Below, one piece after another: positions 26,591 to 34,737 of a DNA stretch of 64,000 nt. How positions within the stretch are numbered: the stretch's first letter is position 1; every line of letters starts with the position of its first letter. The notes below the pieces were generated by a model. The model worked only from the letters and a program-made list of their open reading frames with translations, was not told where the DNA came from and did no database searches. The DNA comes from an uncultured Collinsella sp. (GTDB lineage: Bacteria; Actinomycetota; Coriobacteriia; Coriobacteriales; Coriobacteriaceae). The position numbers and the translations under genes are program-made. The stretch covers positions 124,001 to 188,000 of the forward strand of contig CATYZE010000001.1 of assembly GCA_958415525.1 (NCBI GenBank). The letters run 5' to 3'.

Positions 26591-27502
26591 ATGCTCAATG
26601 CGATGGCGTGGGCGCTTGCCTGTTTTGGCGTTGTCGCTGCCGATATAGCCCTGAGCGCGGTTCTGTTTTCAGTTCTCGATGCCGTGTCGGTGCTGACGGG
26701 CTATCCGATCGACAATCTCGATATCCAATGGTTCCAGGCTGCCGCTCAGACGGCGTCGTTTTTGATGGCGCTGCTGTGGTGGCGTTATCTGTGGCCGCGC
26801 TCGTTTGTGGCGCGCTGGCAGGGCGAGCGCCCGCTTGGCGGGGGAGCAGGCAAAGCATGGAGGCGCATCGCCTGCGTTATCGTGATTGGCCTGGCCCTGC
26901 AGGTGGTCGTTGGCTATGTGACCGACGCCGTGCTGTCGCTGTTGCCCGATGCCGCGGCCGACTATAGCGAGCTTGTCGAGGAAACAGGCATGGGCGACAC
27001 CAGCTATCTCGCCGTCCTGACCACGGTGCTCGGCGCTCCGTTTTGCGAGGAACTGCTGGTGCGCGGCATCATCTTTGAGTTTTCGCTCCGAGCGTTTAAT
27101 CCGCAGTGCCGCCCACTTTGGAAGCGCCGGCGTCGCACGCGGGCGCAAGACGGCGCCATGGTGCCCTGGGCGGCGCCGGACAAGCGGGGCATCGCCGCAG
27201 CGATTGTGCTGCAGGCGGCGGTCTTTGGCTTTATGCATATGAACTGGGTGCAGGGCTGCTACGCCGGCGCCGCCGGTCTGGTCTTTGGCTGGGTGCTCGT
27301 GACGACCGGAAAGCTCCGCTACACGATCCTGCTGCATTTTGCCTTTAACGCCGGGTCGTACCTGATGGGTCTGTTGTGGTTTGTGAACACACCGCTCGAC
27401 GTGATAATCACGGTCACCATAGCCGGCATAATCCTCGTGGAGACGATACGCTCACTGCGCCACGCATGCGAGACGGGCATAGCGACAGCACCGCTGCCCT
27501 AG
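26591..27502 (+). CDS. CPBP-family intramembrane metalloprotease
   Basis: 303 residues with about eight hydrophobic segments. Family motifs: Glu153-Glu154 in CEELLVRG, His216 in FGFMHMNW, and His249 in LLHFAFN, the putative metal and catalytic residues of Abi/CaaX-type proteases. A basic cytosolic loop (WKRRRRTRAQ) separates motif 1 from motif 2. Bacterial members are tied to bacteriocin immunity or protein maturation; no bacteriocin gene is seen here. GAGGAGG lies 5 nt ahead of ATG 26591. Its stop codon overlaps the convergent YgiQ stop in a shared CTAG. Confidence 0.85.
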   Translation: MLNAMAWALACFGVVAADIALSAVLFSVLDAVSVLTGYPIDNLDIQWFQAAAQTASFLMALLWWRYLWPRSFVARWQGERPLGGGAGKAWRRIACVIVIGLALQVVVGYVTDAVLSLLPDAAADYSELVEETGMGDTSYLAVLTTVLGAPFCEELLVRGIIFEFSLRAFNPQCRPLWKRRRRTRAQDGAMVPWAAPDKRGIAAAIVLQAAVFGFMHMNWVQGCYAGAAGLVFGWVLVTTGKLRYTILLHFAFNAGSYLMGLLWFVNTPLDVIITVTIAGIILVETIRSLRHACETGIATAPLP

Positions 27503-29631
27503 TTGCGGCGTCCGCCTCCGTTGGCACCCTGACGCCCCTGAGCTGCACGGTTGCGCCCGGCAGTGTTTTGCGCGCGCGACATGCCGCCGTGGCCCTTGCT
27601 GCCCTTGGGCCCCTTGTCGGCGGCGCCAGCGCCACCGTGCGGCTTGCCGCCTTTCTTGCCGGTGCCATGCCCGCCGCCGGCAGACGTCTCGCCCGGGCGC
27701 GGCGGTACGGGACGGATCAGGCAATGCTTGGTGTAGCCAATCAGGTCGCGACGGCCGGCCTTCTCCAGTGCCTCGCGCACGAGCTTGTAGTTCTCGGGCT
27801 TGCGATACTGGATGAGCGCGCGTTGCATGGCCTTCTCGTGCGGGTCGCGCGCCACATAGATCGGCTGCATGGTACGCGGATCTACGCCGGTGTAGTACAT
27901 GCAGGTCGACATGGTGGACGGTGTGGGGTAGAAGTCTTGCACCTGCTCGGGCATGTAGCCCATGTCGCGCACGGCCTCGGCAAGGTCCACGGCTTCCTTC
28001 ATGGTCGAGCCGGGGTGGCTCGAGATCAGATACGGCACCACGTACTGCCTGAGTCCGTATTCGCGGTTCAAACGTTCAAATTTACGGCAGAACGCATCGT
28101 AGACGGCGCGGCTCGGCTTGCCCATCACGGACAGCACCGCGTCGCTTACGTGCTCGGGCGCTACGCGTAGCTGGCCCGAGACATGGTGCTCCAGCAGCTC
28201 GCGCAAAAACTCGTCCGAGGCATCGGCCATGGTGTAGTCAAAACGGATGCCGCTGCGAACGAAAACCTTTTTGACGCCCGGCAGCTGGCGCAGGTCGCGC
28301 AACAGCTGCGTGTAGCCGCTTTCGTCGACCACCATGTTCTTGCACACGCTCGGCCATAGGCAGCGCTTGTTCTTGCACACGCCGTGCTTGAGCTGCTTGT
28401 CACAGGCCGGGCGGCTAAAGTTAGCCGTCGGTCCGCCCACGTCATTGATGTAGCCCTTAAACTCGGGATCGCGCGTGAGCAGCTCGGCCTCGCGCATGAT
28501 CGAGTCGTGGCTGCGCATCTGCAGCACGCGCCCTTGGTGGAAGGTGAGGGCGCAAAACGAGCACTCGCCAAAACAGCCGCGGTTGGAGCTAATGGAAAAT
28601 TTGATCTCGGCAAAGGCCGGCACGCCGCCTGCCGCGTCGTAGTCGGGATGCCAATCGCGTGCGTAGGGGAGCTCGGCCACCTCGTCCATCTCGTCGGTGG
28701 AAAGCGTCGCCGACGGCGGGTTCTGTACCACATAGACGCTGTTGGGGTAGGGCTCTACCAGGCGATGACCGGTGATGGGGTCCATATTCTGCTGCTGCAC
28801 GTTAAAGCTGCGCGCGTAGTTGAGCTTGTCGGCGGCAAGGTCGTCCCAGCTGGGAAGCAGGTCGTAGTCGTAGACCTCGTCGAGCGAGCTGGTGCGGTAG
28901 ACGGTGCCGTTGATATAGGTGATCTGATCGATGGGCAGTCCGGCGTCGAGCGCGTCGGCGATCTCGACGATCGCGTGCTCGCCCATGCCGTAGATGAGGA
29001 TGTCGGCGCCCGAGTCGAGCAGCACCGAGCGCTTGAGTTTGTCCTGCCAGTAGTCGTAGTGGGCCAGGCGACGCAGGCTTGCCTCGATGCCGCCGATAAT
29101 GATGGGGGCGTCCTTGAACGTCTGGCGGATGAGGTTGCCGTAGACCGTGACGGCTCGATTGGGACGGCGCCCCTCCTCGCCACCGGGGGTATAGGCGTCG
29201 GTGTGGCGGCGGTGCTTGGTCACCGAATAGTGGTTGACCATGGAGTCCATGTTGCCGGCACTGACGAGAAAGCCCAGACGCGGCTCGCCGAGCACCGTGA
29301 TGCTGGCGGGGTCGGTCCAGTCGGGCTGACAGATAATGCCCACTTTGTAGCCGTGCGCGTCGAGCACGCGGCTGACGATGGCCATACCAAAGCTGGGGTG
29401 GTCCACGTAGGCGTCGCCGCAGATGTAGACAAAGTCGCACTGGTCCCAACCGCGCGCATCCATGTCGGCGCGGCTGACGGGGAGGAATTTGTCGCGGCCC
29501 GGGCGCCAGGGGCGGACAGGCGTGGCCTTGGCGGTTGTGGCCTGCGCCTTACCGCCGCGCTTTTGCTGCTGGCCTTGTTTGCCCTGCTGACTGCGCTGGT
29601 TGTTCTGAGCGTGCTGAGGCTTTTTTGCCAC
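27499..29631 (-). CDS. YgiQ-family radical SAM protein
   Basis: 710 residues. After a Gln/Lys-rich head of about 45 residues comes the YgiQ N-terminal domain (WDQCDFVYICGDAYVDHPSFG, with cobalamin-like fold features) and the radical SAM domain with Cys353-Cys357-Cys360 (RGCFGECSFCA), then the C-terminal DUF3362 region and a Gly/Lys/Arg-rich tail. The family has no established reaction. The start is a GTG at 29631, preceded by GGGAGGG 3 nt upstream; the longer frame to 29799 has no site. Monocistronic and convergent with the CPBP gene. Confidence 0.88.
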   Translation of the reverse strand: MAKKPQHAQNNQRSQQGKQGQQQKRGGKAQATTAKATPVRPWRPGRDKFLPVSRADMDARGWDQCDFVYICGDAYVDHPSFGMAIVSRVLDAHGYKVGIICQPDWTDPASITVLGEPRLGFLVSAGNMDSMVNHYSVTKHRRHTDAYTPGGEEGRRPNRAVTVYGNLIRQTFKDAPIIIGGIEASLRRLAHYDYWQDKLKRSVLLDSGADILIYGMGEHAIVEIADALDAGLPIDQITYINGTVYRTSSLDEVYDYDLLPSWDDLAADKLNYARSFNVQQQNMDPITGHRLVEPYPNSVYVVQNPPSATLSTDEMDEVAELPYARDWHPDYDAAGGVPAFAEIKFSISSNRGCFGECSFCALTFHQGRVLQMRSHDSIMREAELLTRDPEFKGYINDVGGPTANFSRPACDKQLKHGVCKNKRCLWPSVCKNMVVDESGYTQLLRDLRQLPGVKKVFVRSGIRFDYTMADASDEFLRELLEHHVSGQLRVAPEHVSDAVLSVMGKPSRAVYDAFCRKFERLNREYGLRQYVVPYLISSHPGSTMKEAVDLAEAVRDMGYMPEQVQDFYPTPSTMSTCMYYTGVDPRTMQPIYVARDPHEKAMQRALIQYRKPENYKLVREALEKAGRRDLIGYTKHCLIRPVPPRPGETSAGGGHGTGKKGGKPHGGAGAADKGPKGSKGHGGMSRAQNTAGRNRAAQGRQGANGGGRRN

Positions 29632-29668
29632 GATCCCTCCCGGTGTTTGTATGCTGCACGTAATTGTA

Positions 29669-29703
29669 ACCAGTCTTTTTGGGACGGGGCTAAAAAGACT
29701 GGT
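29669..29703 (+). repeat. G-rich-core palindrome, 35 nt
   Basis: ACCAGTCTTTTT (29669-29680) pairs with AAAAAGACTGGT (29692-29703) around GGGACGGGGCT. It lies between the divergent YgiQ and DUF1275 genes. Same core as the pair at 51707-51812 but with different stem sequence. Confidence 0.85.
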
Positions 29704-29881
29704 GGAGTACACGAGGCGTCGGGTGTCGGCGCCGCGCCCGCCGTTTGTTTCCAGACTGTGTATCCCCGCGCTGAAGGGTTCGTCTCGCGCGCACGCCATG
29801 TTGTCAATGGGTTACAGTATGAACGGCGGCTATGTTTCCGCCAACGCACGAGAGAGTCGTCAACAAGGAGGATTCACGACG

Positions 29882-30598
29882 ATGCAGCGTGCCAAACAGA
29901 TATCGGAGTCTATTGAGCTGGGCATCATCTTGGCGCTCGCCGGTGGCTTTATGGATGTGTATTCGTACATTGGGCGCGACCATGTTTTCGCCAACGCGCA
30001 GACGGGCAACATCCTGCTGGTGGGCGTGAGCATCTCGGAGGGCAACTGGGCGCTGGCGGGGCGCTACTTCTTCCCTGTGGTGTCGTTTGCTGTGGGCATT
30101 ATGCTTGCCGACCTGGTTCACGAGCGGTTTGGCAGTGTGATTCACTGGCGCCAGGTGACGGTGTTTTTTGAAGCCGTTATCTTGCTGGGCGTGAGCTTTA
30201 TCCCGGGCGGCGATTTCAACCTGCTCGCCAACTGCCTTACTTCGTTTGCCTGCGGTATGCAAGTCGAGAGCTTCCGCAAGATCCACGGTCACGGCATCGC
30301 CACGACCATGTGCATCGGCAACTTGCGCAACGCGCTGCAAAACGTGGACGATTACATCATCACCCACAAGCGCGGCTTTTTGGAAAACGGCCTGCTGTAC
30401 TTTGGCGTGATCTTTACCTTTGTGTTTGGCGCCGTGCTGGGCAACTGGTGTATTGAGCGCATGGGACTGCACTCCATTGCGGTGGCGAGCGTGCTGCTGT
30501 TTATCGCGTTTGCCATCATGTTCATCGACCGCGAGCGCGACTTGCGTTTTCGCTGGAAGGTTGCGGCCGAGGCTTGGAAAGAGGGCTGCCGAAAGTAG
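29882..30598 (+). CDS. DUF1275 (YoaK-like) membrane protein
   Basis: 238 residues with six or seven hydrophobic helices. Conserved YoaK/DUF1275 features are visible: GGFMDVYSYI near the N-terminus, FANAQTGNILLVG, and FACGMQVESFRKIHG with TMCIGNLRN in the middle. The family is uncharacterised; a transport role is often assumed. AAGGAGG is 10 nt ahead of ATG 29882, and the longer frame to 29651 runs through the G-rich-core palindrome and has no better start. Monocistronic, ending at a terminator. Confidence 0.85.
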   Translation: MQRAKQISESIELGIILALAGGFMDVYSYIGRDHVFANAQTGNILLVGVSISEGNWALAGRYFFPVVSFAVGIMLADLVHERFGSVIHWRQVTVFFEAVILLGVSFIPGGDFNLLANCLTSFACGMQVESFRKIHGHGIATTMCIGNLRNALQNVDDYIITHKRGFLENGLLYFGVIFTFVFGAVLGNWCIERMGLHSIAVASVLLFIAFAIMFIDRERDLRFRWKVAAEAWKEGCRK

Positions 30599-30603
30599 AG
30601 GAA

Positions 30604-30641
30604 TGCGGCAGAGGGGTTGTCCCTTTGCCGCAGTATTTTTC
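30604..30641 (+). terminator. Terminator after the DUF1275 gene
   Basis: TGCGGCAgAGGG pairs with CCCTtTGCCGCA across a short loop, followed by gTATTTTTC. Confidence 0.85.
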
Positions 30642-30648
30642 ATCTCCT

Positions 30649-30697
30649 GTTGAAACGCTTTAACAATTTTGACGTTCTCACGTGTTTTTTGTTTCAA
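30649..30697 (+). promoter_or_regulatory. Probable promoter with LacI-type operator, FucO-like gene
   Basis: GTTGAAACGCTTTAAC (30649-30664) is a CG-centred dyad of LacI-family type (GTT.AA.CG.TT.AAC). TTGACG at 30669-30674 is a good -35; the -10 (TTTCAA, 30692-30697) is weak. A second half-site-like TTTCAAAAGCGTTA overlaps it. No LacI gene is nearby. Confidence 0.4.
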
Positions 30698-30763
30698 AAG
30701 CGTTAGGATGGGACTCATAGCGTGGGGCGTAATGGGTGCCCCGCACACGATGGGAGGCTATCA

Positions 30764-31930
30764 ATGGCTAATCGTTTCGTTCTCAACACCATCTCTTATC
30801 ATGGTTCCGGCGCCATCAAGGAGATCCCCGGCGAGCTCCAGCGTCGCGGCTACAAGAAGATCTTCGTCTGCTCCGACCCCGACTTGGTCAAGTTTGGCGT
30901 TACCGCTAAGGTGACCGACGAGCTCGACGCCGCTGGCATCGCTTGGAGCCTCTACTCCGAGATTAAGCCCAACCCCACCATCCAGAACGTCAAGGACGGC
31001 GTCGAGGCCTTCAAGGCCGCCGAGGCTGACGCTATCGTGACCATCGGTGGCGGCTCCTCCATGGACACCGCCAAGGCTATCGGCATCATCATCAACAACC
31101 CCGAGTTCGCCGATGTCCGCAGCCTCGAGGGCGTTGCTCCCACTAAGAACCACGCCGTGTTCACCATTGCCGTGCCGACGACTGCCGGTACCGCTGCCGA
31201 GGTGACCATCAACTACGTCATCACCGACCCCGAGAAGGTCCGCAAGTTCGTGTGCGTCGACACCAACGACGCCCCCGAGGTCGCCGTCGTCGACCCCGAC
31301 ATGATGGCTTCCATGCCCGCCGGCCTGACCGCCTCCACCGGCATGGACGCTCTGACCCACGCCATCGAGGGCTACACTACCAAGGGCGCTTGGGAGCTCT
31401 CCGACATGTTCCACTTTGAGGCTATTAAGCTGATCAGCGAGAACCTGCGCGACTCCGTCGCCGAGGCCAAGTCCGGCCAGCCCGGCTCCGGCCGCGAGGG
31501 CATGGCTCTTGGCCAGTATGTCGCCGGCATGGGCTTCTCCAACGTTGGCCTGGGCATCGACCACGCCATGGCCCACACCCTGTCCGCTCACTACGACACC
31601 CCGCACGGCGTCGCTTGCGCCATGCTGCTGCCGATCGCCATGGAGTTCAACAAGCCGGTTTGCGCCGAGCGCCTGGCCAAGGTTGCCGTTGCCATGGGTG
31701 TTGACACCACGGGTATGAGCACCGACGAGGCTGCCGACGCCGCTATCGCCGCCGTCAAGCAGCTCTCTGCCGATGTGAACATCCCGCACGTCTGCGAGGC
31801 CATGAAGGCCGACGAGATCGAGGTCTTGGCCAAGGACGCCATGGCCGACGCCTGCTTCCCGGGCAACCCGCGCGAGGCGACGCTCGACGACGTTATCGAG
31901 CTCTTCAAGAAGATCTGCCCGGCTGCCTAA
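30764..31930 (+). CDS. fucO: Iron-containing alcohol dehydrogenase (lactaldehyde reductase type)
   Basis: 388 residues. Group III dehydrogenase: nucleotide-binding GGGSSMDTAKA, TTAGTAAEVT, and the metal ligands in ALTHAIEGYTT and GIDHAMAHTLSAHYDTPHG. Overall closest in feel to FucO (lactaldehyde/1,2-propanediol), though related enzymes act on other short aldehydes. GGGAGG lies 6 nt ahead of ATG 30764. Codon use is highly biased to GC-ending codons, suggesting strong expression. Stand-alone gene with its own promoter and a large hairpin downstream; no fucose pathway genes in the window. Confidence 0.85.
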   Translation: MANRFVLNTISYHGSGAIKEIPGELQRRGYKKIFVCSDPDLVKFGVTAKVTDELDAAGIAWSLYSEIKPNPTIQNVKDGVEAFKAAEADAIVTIGGGSSMDTAKAIGIIINNPEFADVRSLEGVAPTKNHAVFTIAVPTTAGTAAEVTINYVITDPEKVRKFVCVDTNDAPEVAVVDPDMMASMPAGLTASTGMDALTHAIEGYTTKGAWELSDMFHFEAIKLISENLRDSVAEAKSGQPGSGREGMALGQYVAGMGFSNVGLGIDHAMAHTLSAHYDTPHGVACAMLLPIAMEFNKPVCAERLAKVAVAMGVDTTGMSTDEAADAAIAAVKQLSADVNIPHVCEAMKADEIEVLAKDAMADACFPGNPREATLDDVIELFKKICPAA

Positions 31931-31944
31931 CTTGGTTCGGCGGG

Positions 31945-32061
31945 CCCCTGCCCGTTAGCCCCACAATCGTCCTCGGACATGTCGGAAGCCCCCGCTGCGC
32001 ACTTCGTGCGGCGGGGGCTTCCTCCGTCCTGCGGAAAGATTGTGGGGCCAACGGGCAGGGG
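31945..32061. repeat. Long inverted repeat (24-bp arms) enclosing a terminator
   Basis: The left arm (31945-31968, beginning CCCCTGCCCGTT) is repeated in reverse complement at 32038-32061 with one mismatch. The arms enclose the hairpin at 31984-32022, so the whole 117 nt could extrude as a nested cruciform. Confidence 0.85.
31984..32022 (+). terminator. GC-rich hairpin after the FucO-like gene
   Basis: GGAAGCCCCCGC (31984-31995) pairs with GCGGGGGCTTCC (32011-32022); the inner GCGCAC/GTGCG extends the stem. It lacks a long T-run, so termination efficiency is uncertain. Confidence 0.55.
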
Positions 32062-32188
32062 GGCCGCCGGCTCGTTATCGTGACGGGCGCAGTTCTGGGG
32101 AGCTCGATGGGTCATCTCGCTAGGTAAAAAGATGGTTCGCGGTGGTATTGTTGCTGTGGGTTTAATTCGATATGAAAGGGTGACTTTG

Positions 32189-33217
32189 GTGTCCAAGATG
32201 GATTCTACGCTCTCCTATATTACTGACCAGTTGAAGGCGCTTACCTCGATTGCTTCGCCTACGGGCTATACCCGTGCGGCGACTGATTATCTGATGGAGA
32301 CCCTGCGCGATATGGGGCTTGGGCCCGAGCGTTCTAATAAGGGTAACGTGCTCGTTGAGCTTGGTGGCGAGGGTGAGCCGCTCGTGTTGGCGAGCCATGT
32401 CGATACCCTGGGTGCCATGGTACGCTCCATTAAGGACAATGGTCGCCTGCGCCCCACGACGCTCGGTGGGCATCAGTGGTCTACGGCTGATGGCGAGAAC
32501 TGCACCGTTTATACGCGCGATGGCAATGTGTACACGGGTGTGGTCCTCAATACCGAGCCTTCGGCGCATGTGGCCGATGAGCCGGTCAAGACCATCGAGA
32601 AGAACATGGAAATCCTGCTCGACGAGAACGTTGACAGCAAGGACGATGTGCTCGAGCTGGGTATTCAGACCGGCGACATCATCGCCATGGATCCGCGTAC
32701 CACGGTGACGGAGAGCGGCTACATCAAGAGCCGCTTCTTGGACGACAAACTGTCCGCGTCGATTCTGCTGGGTTTGGTCCGCGCCGTCGCCGACGGCGAG
32801 GTGACCCTTTCGCGCAAGGTTTCGCTGCTCTTTACGGTGTACGAGGAGGTCGGCCACGGCGGTGCCTTTGTGCCGGCCGACACGCGTGAGATGATCAGCG
32901 TGGACATGGGCTGCGTGGGCGACGACCTGGGCTGCACCGAGCGCATGGTTTCGATTTGCGCCAAGGATTCGGGCGGTCCGTACAACTACGACCTGGTAAC
33001 CACGCTGTCCAACATCGCGCGCGAGCTGGAGCTCGATTACGCCATCGATGTGTACCCGCACTACGGCTCCGACGTCGAGGCCACGCTCTCGGCCGGCTAC
33101 GACATTCGCCATGGTCTGATCGGCCCCGGCGTGTACGCGAGCCACAACTACGAGCGCAGCCACATCGACGGCGTGCGCAATACCTACGAGCTGGTTCGCG
33201 CCTACGTTCAGCGCTAG
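32189..33217 (+). CDS. M42-family metallo-aminopeptidase
   Basis: 342 residues. The dinuclear-metal residues of M42 peptidases are visible: His in ASHVDTLG, Asp in FLDDKLSAS, the catalytic Glu-Glu in YEEVGHGG, Asp in SVDMG and the last His in ASHNYERSHIDGV. These cytosolic tetrahedral aminopeptidases trim peptides. GTG 32189 was chosen because AAAGGG is 8 nt ahead; ATG 32198 is an alternative start. Single-gene unit with a terminator. Confidence 0.87.
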   Translation: MSKMDSTLSYITDQLKALTSIASPTGYTRAATDYLMETLRDMGLGPERSNKGNVLVELGGEGEPLVLASHVDTLGAMVRSIKDNGRLRPTTLGGHQWSTADGENCTVYTRDGNVYTGVVLNTEPSAHVADEPVKTIEKNMEILLDENVDSKDDVLELGIQTGDIIAMDPRTTVTESGYIKSRFLDDKLSASILLGLVRAVADGEVTLSRKVSLLFTVYEEVGHGGAFVPADTREMISVDMGCVGDDLGCTERMVSICAKDSGGPYNYDLVTTLSNIARELELDYAIDVYPHYGSDVEATLSAGYDIRHGLIGPGVYASHNYERSHIDGVRNTYELVRAYVQR

Positions 33218-33250
33218 GGGAGCAGCTTGCGACTCGGCTGACCAATCGCT

Positions 33251-33276
33251 AAGGCCCGATTTCTCGGGCCTTTTTT
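33251..33276 (+). terminator. Terminator after the M42 peptidase gene
   Basis: AAGGCCCGA (33251-33259) pairs with TCGGGCCTT (33264-33272), then TTTT. Confidence 0.92.
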
Positions 33277-33306
33277 CGCTTTGGGTCGTTTAGTATTATG
33301 ATGTCT

Positions 33307-33340
33307 GTAATCTATTAACTAAACGTGTAAATTACTTAAC
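33307..33340. promoter_or_regulatory. Two direct repeats ahead of the HTH-HipA-like gene (possible operator)
   Basis: GTAATCTATTAAC (33307-33319) and GTAAATTACTTAAC (33327-33340) start 20 bp apart, two helical turns, in an AT-rich patch just before the gene. The encoded protein has its own HTH, so autoregulation is plausible. Confidence 0.35.
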
Positions 33341-33355
33341 GAGGTGATGCGCTGT

Positions 33356-34729
33356 ATGGATACGTCTGAGTACTTGTCTATGGGTGATGCTGCCCGTCTG
33401 TTGGGCGTTACGAAAGCCCGCATATCTCAACTTGCCGCATCGGGAACGCTCGCGTGCGATATTGTGGGCGGACGGAAGATGGTTGAGTATGATTCTGCGC
33501 TCGCTTATCAAAAGGTCCGCAAACGTGGACGCCGTCCTGCGGCCGATGTGGGGCGCAAGTTTACGCTGATGTCCGCCGATTACGAGGTTGCGCGTGTTTC
33601 GTTTGATCCGACGCGCGAGTTTTCCTTCGAAATCGCCGAGGTACTCGATGCACAGAGGATGCCGTTTGGCACGTGCTCGAGTTCTTCTCCTACGGTGAAT
33701 AAACGGGAGCTCAACGTGTGGTGGAGCCATCGGTCGGTGCCTGACGTCCGCCCCGGACTCGTCTCGCGCTATCGTGAACTGGGAATTTCCAGTGGCATCG
33801 AGGTTCCGGTTCAGTGCCTGGGTCTCTCGCTTTCGGATTGCTATTGGCTGCGGCCGGCAGAATGCGACGGGCTCGAATGGCGAAACCTCAATTACTTCGA
33901 GAATGATTTTGAGCGATCGGCGCCCGAAGAGCGCTCGGGTTGGCTGGAAGGTATCGGTCTTAAAAATCCCGACAACACATCCGAGGGCGAGCTCCCTAAA
34001 TCGTGGATGATCCGAAACGGCATTCGCGTTTTGGCTAAAGGGTGCGGGATGGACGATCAGCGTCCCTTTAACGAGGCGGTTGCAACGGCTCTACATCGTC
34101 GCTTGCTGTCGGAGGGCGAGTTTGTTCCTTATACGGTTGAGCGGATGTTCGATGGCCCTGTGTGTCTGTGCGACGACTTTCTTGACGGCCGCGAGGAATA
34201 CGTTCCGGCTGTTTACGTTAAGAACGCCCTTGGCGGCCAGCGAGGAAGCTCGACGTACGACCGGTACTGCTGCTACCGTAGCAAGCATGGTGCCGATGAG
34301 GCCGCTGTGAGAAGGTCTATGTCGCAGATGATTGTCTGCGATGCCCTTTTGGCCAACAGCGACCGCCATTGGCGAAACTTCGGCATCATCCGCAATGTCG
34401 ACACCCTGGAGATAAGGCCTGCACCGCTGTTCGATAGCGGCAACTGTCTGTGGTATAACGTGCCAACTGTCGTGCTCGCAGCTGGGGAGTTTGGGTTTGC
34501 CGCTAAGCCGTTTGGGCCCAATCCTTCCGTCCAGCTGGCGCTTGCGGACTCACTCGATTGGTTCGACGCATCGCGACTCGACGGATTTGTTGATGAAGCG
34601 ATCGGGATTCTTTCGCAGAGCAAATGGGCCACGGCGGAGGGCCGGCTCGAGTCCATTCGCCGTGGCCTGGAGCGTCGCGCTATCGAGGTGAATGCCGCTG
34701 TTGAAGTGCTTCGACACGTGCGGCGATAA
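33356..34729 (+). CDS. HTH domain fused to HipA-like kinase
   Basis: 457 residues. Residues 4-45 read as an excisionase/MerR-type helix-turn-helix (EYLSMGDAARLLGVTKARIS). The C-terminal half has the HipA-fold kinase signature: catalytic loop ANSDRHWRNFG with Asp336 and Asn341, and Asp360 in PLFDSG as the metal-binding aspartate. HipA kinases usually pair with a separate HipB repressor; here the DNA-binding part appears to be on the same chain and no hipB lies next to it. The role (toxin or regulator) is inferred. GAGG is 11 nt ahead of ATG 33356; ATG 33347 is possible. Confidence 0.7.
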   Translation: MDTSEYLSMGDAARLLGVTKARISQLAASGTLACDIVGGRKMVEYDSALAYQKVRKRGRRPAADVGRKFTLMSADYEVARVSFDPTREFSFEIAEVLDAQRMPFGTCSSSSPTVNKRELNVWWSHRSVPDVRPGLVSRYRELGISSGIEVPVQCLGLSLSDCYWLRPAECDGLEWRNLNYFENDFERSAPEERSGWLEGIGLKNPDNTSEGELPKSWMIRNGIRVLAKGCGMDDQRPFNEAVATALHRRLLSEGEFVPYTVERMFDGPVCLCDDFLDGREEYVPAVYVKNALGGQRGSSTYDRYCCYRSKHGADEAAVRRSMSQMIVCDALLANSDRHWRNFGIIRNVDTLEIRPAPLFDSGNCLWYNVPTVVLAAGEFGFAAKPFGPNPSVQLALADSLDWFDASRLDGFVDEAIGILSQSKWATAEGRLESIRRGLERRAIEVNAAVEVLRHVRR

Positions 34730-34737
34730 TCCCGCGG

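Noticed and set aside
30649..30664. CcpA cre site
   Set aside because: The CG is centred in a 16-bp dyad that is one base out of register with the cre consensus; a LacI-type operator is the better description.
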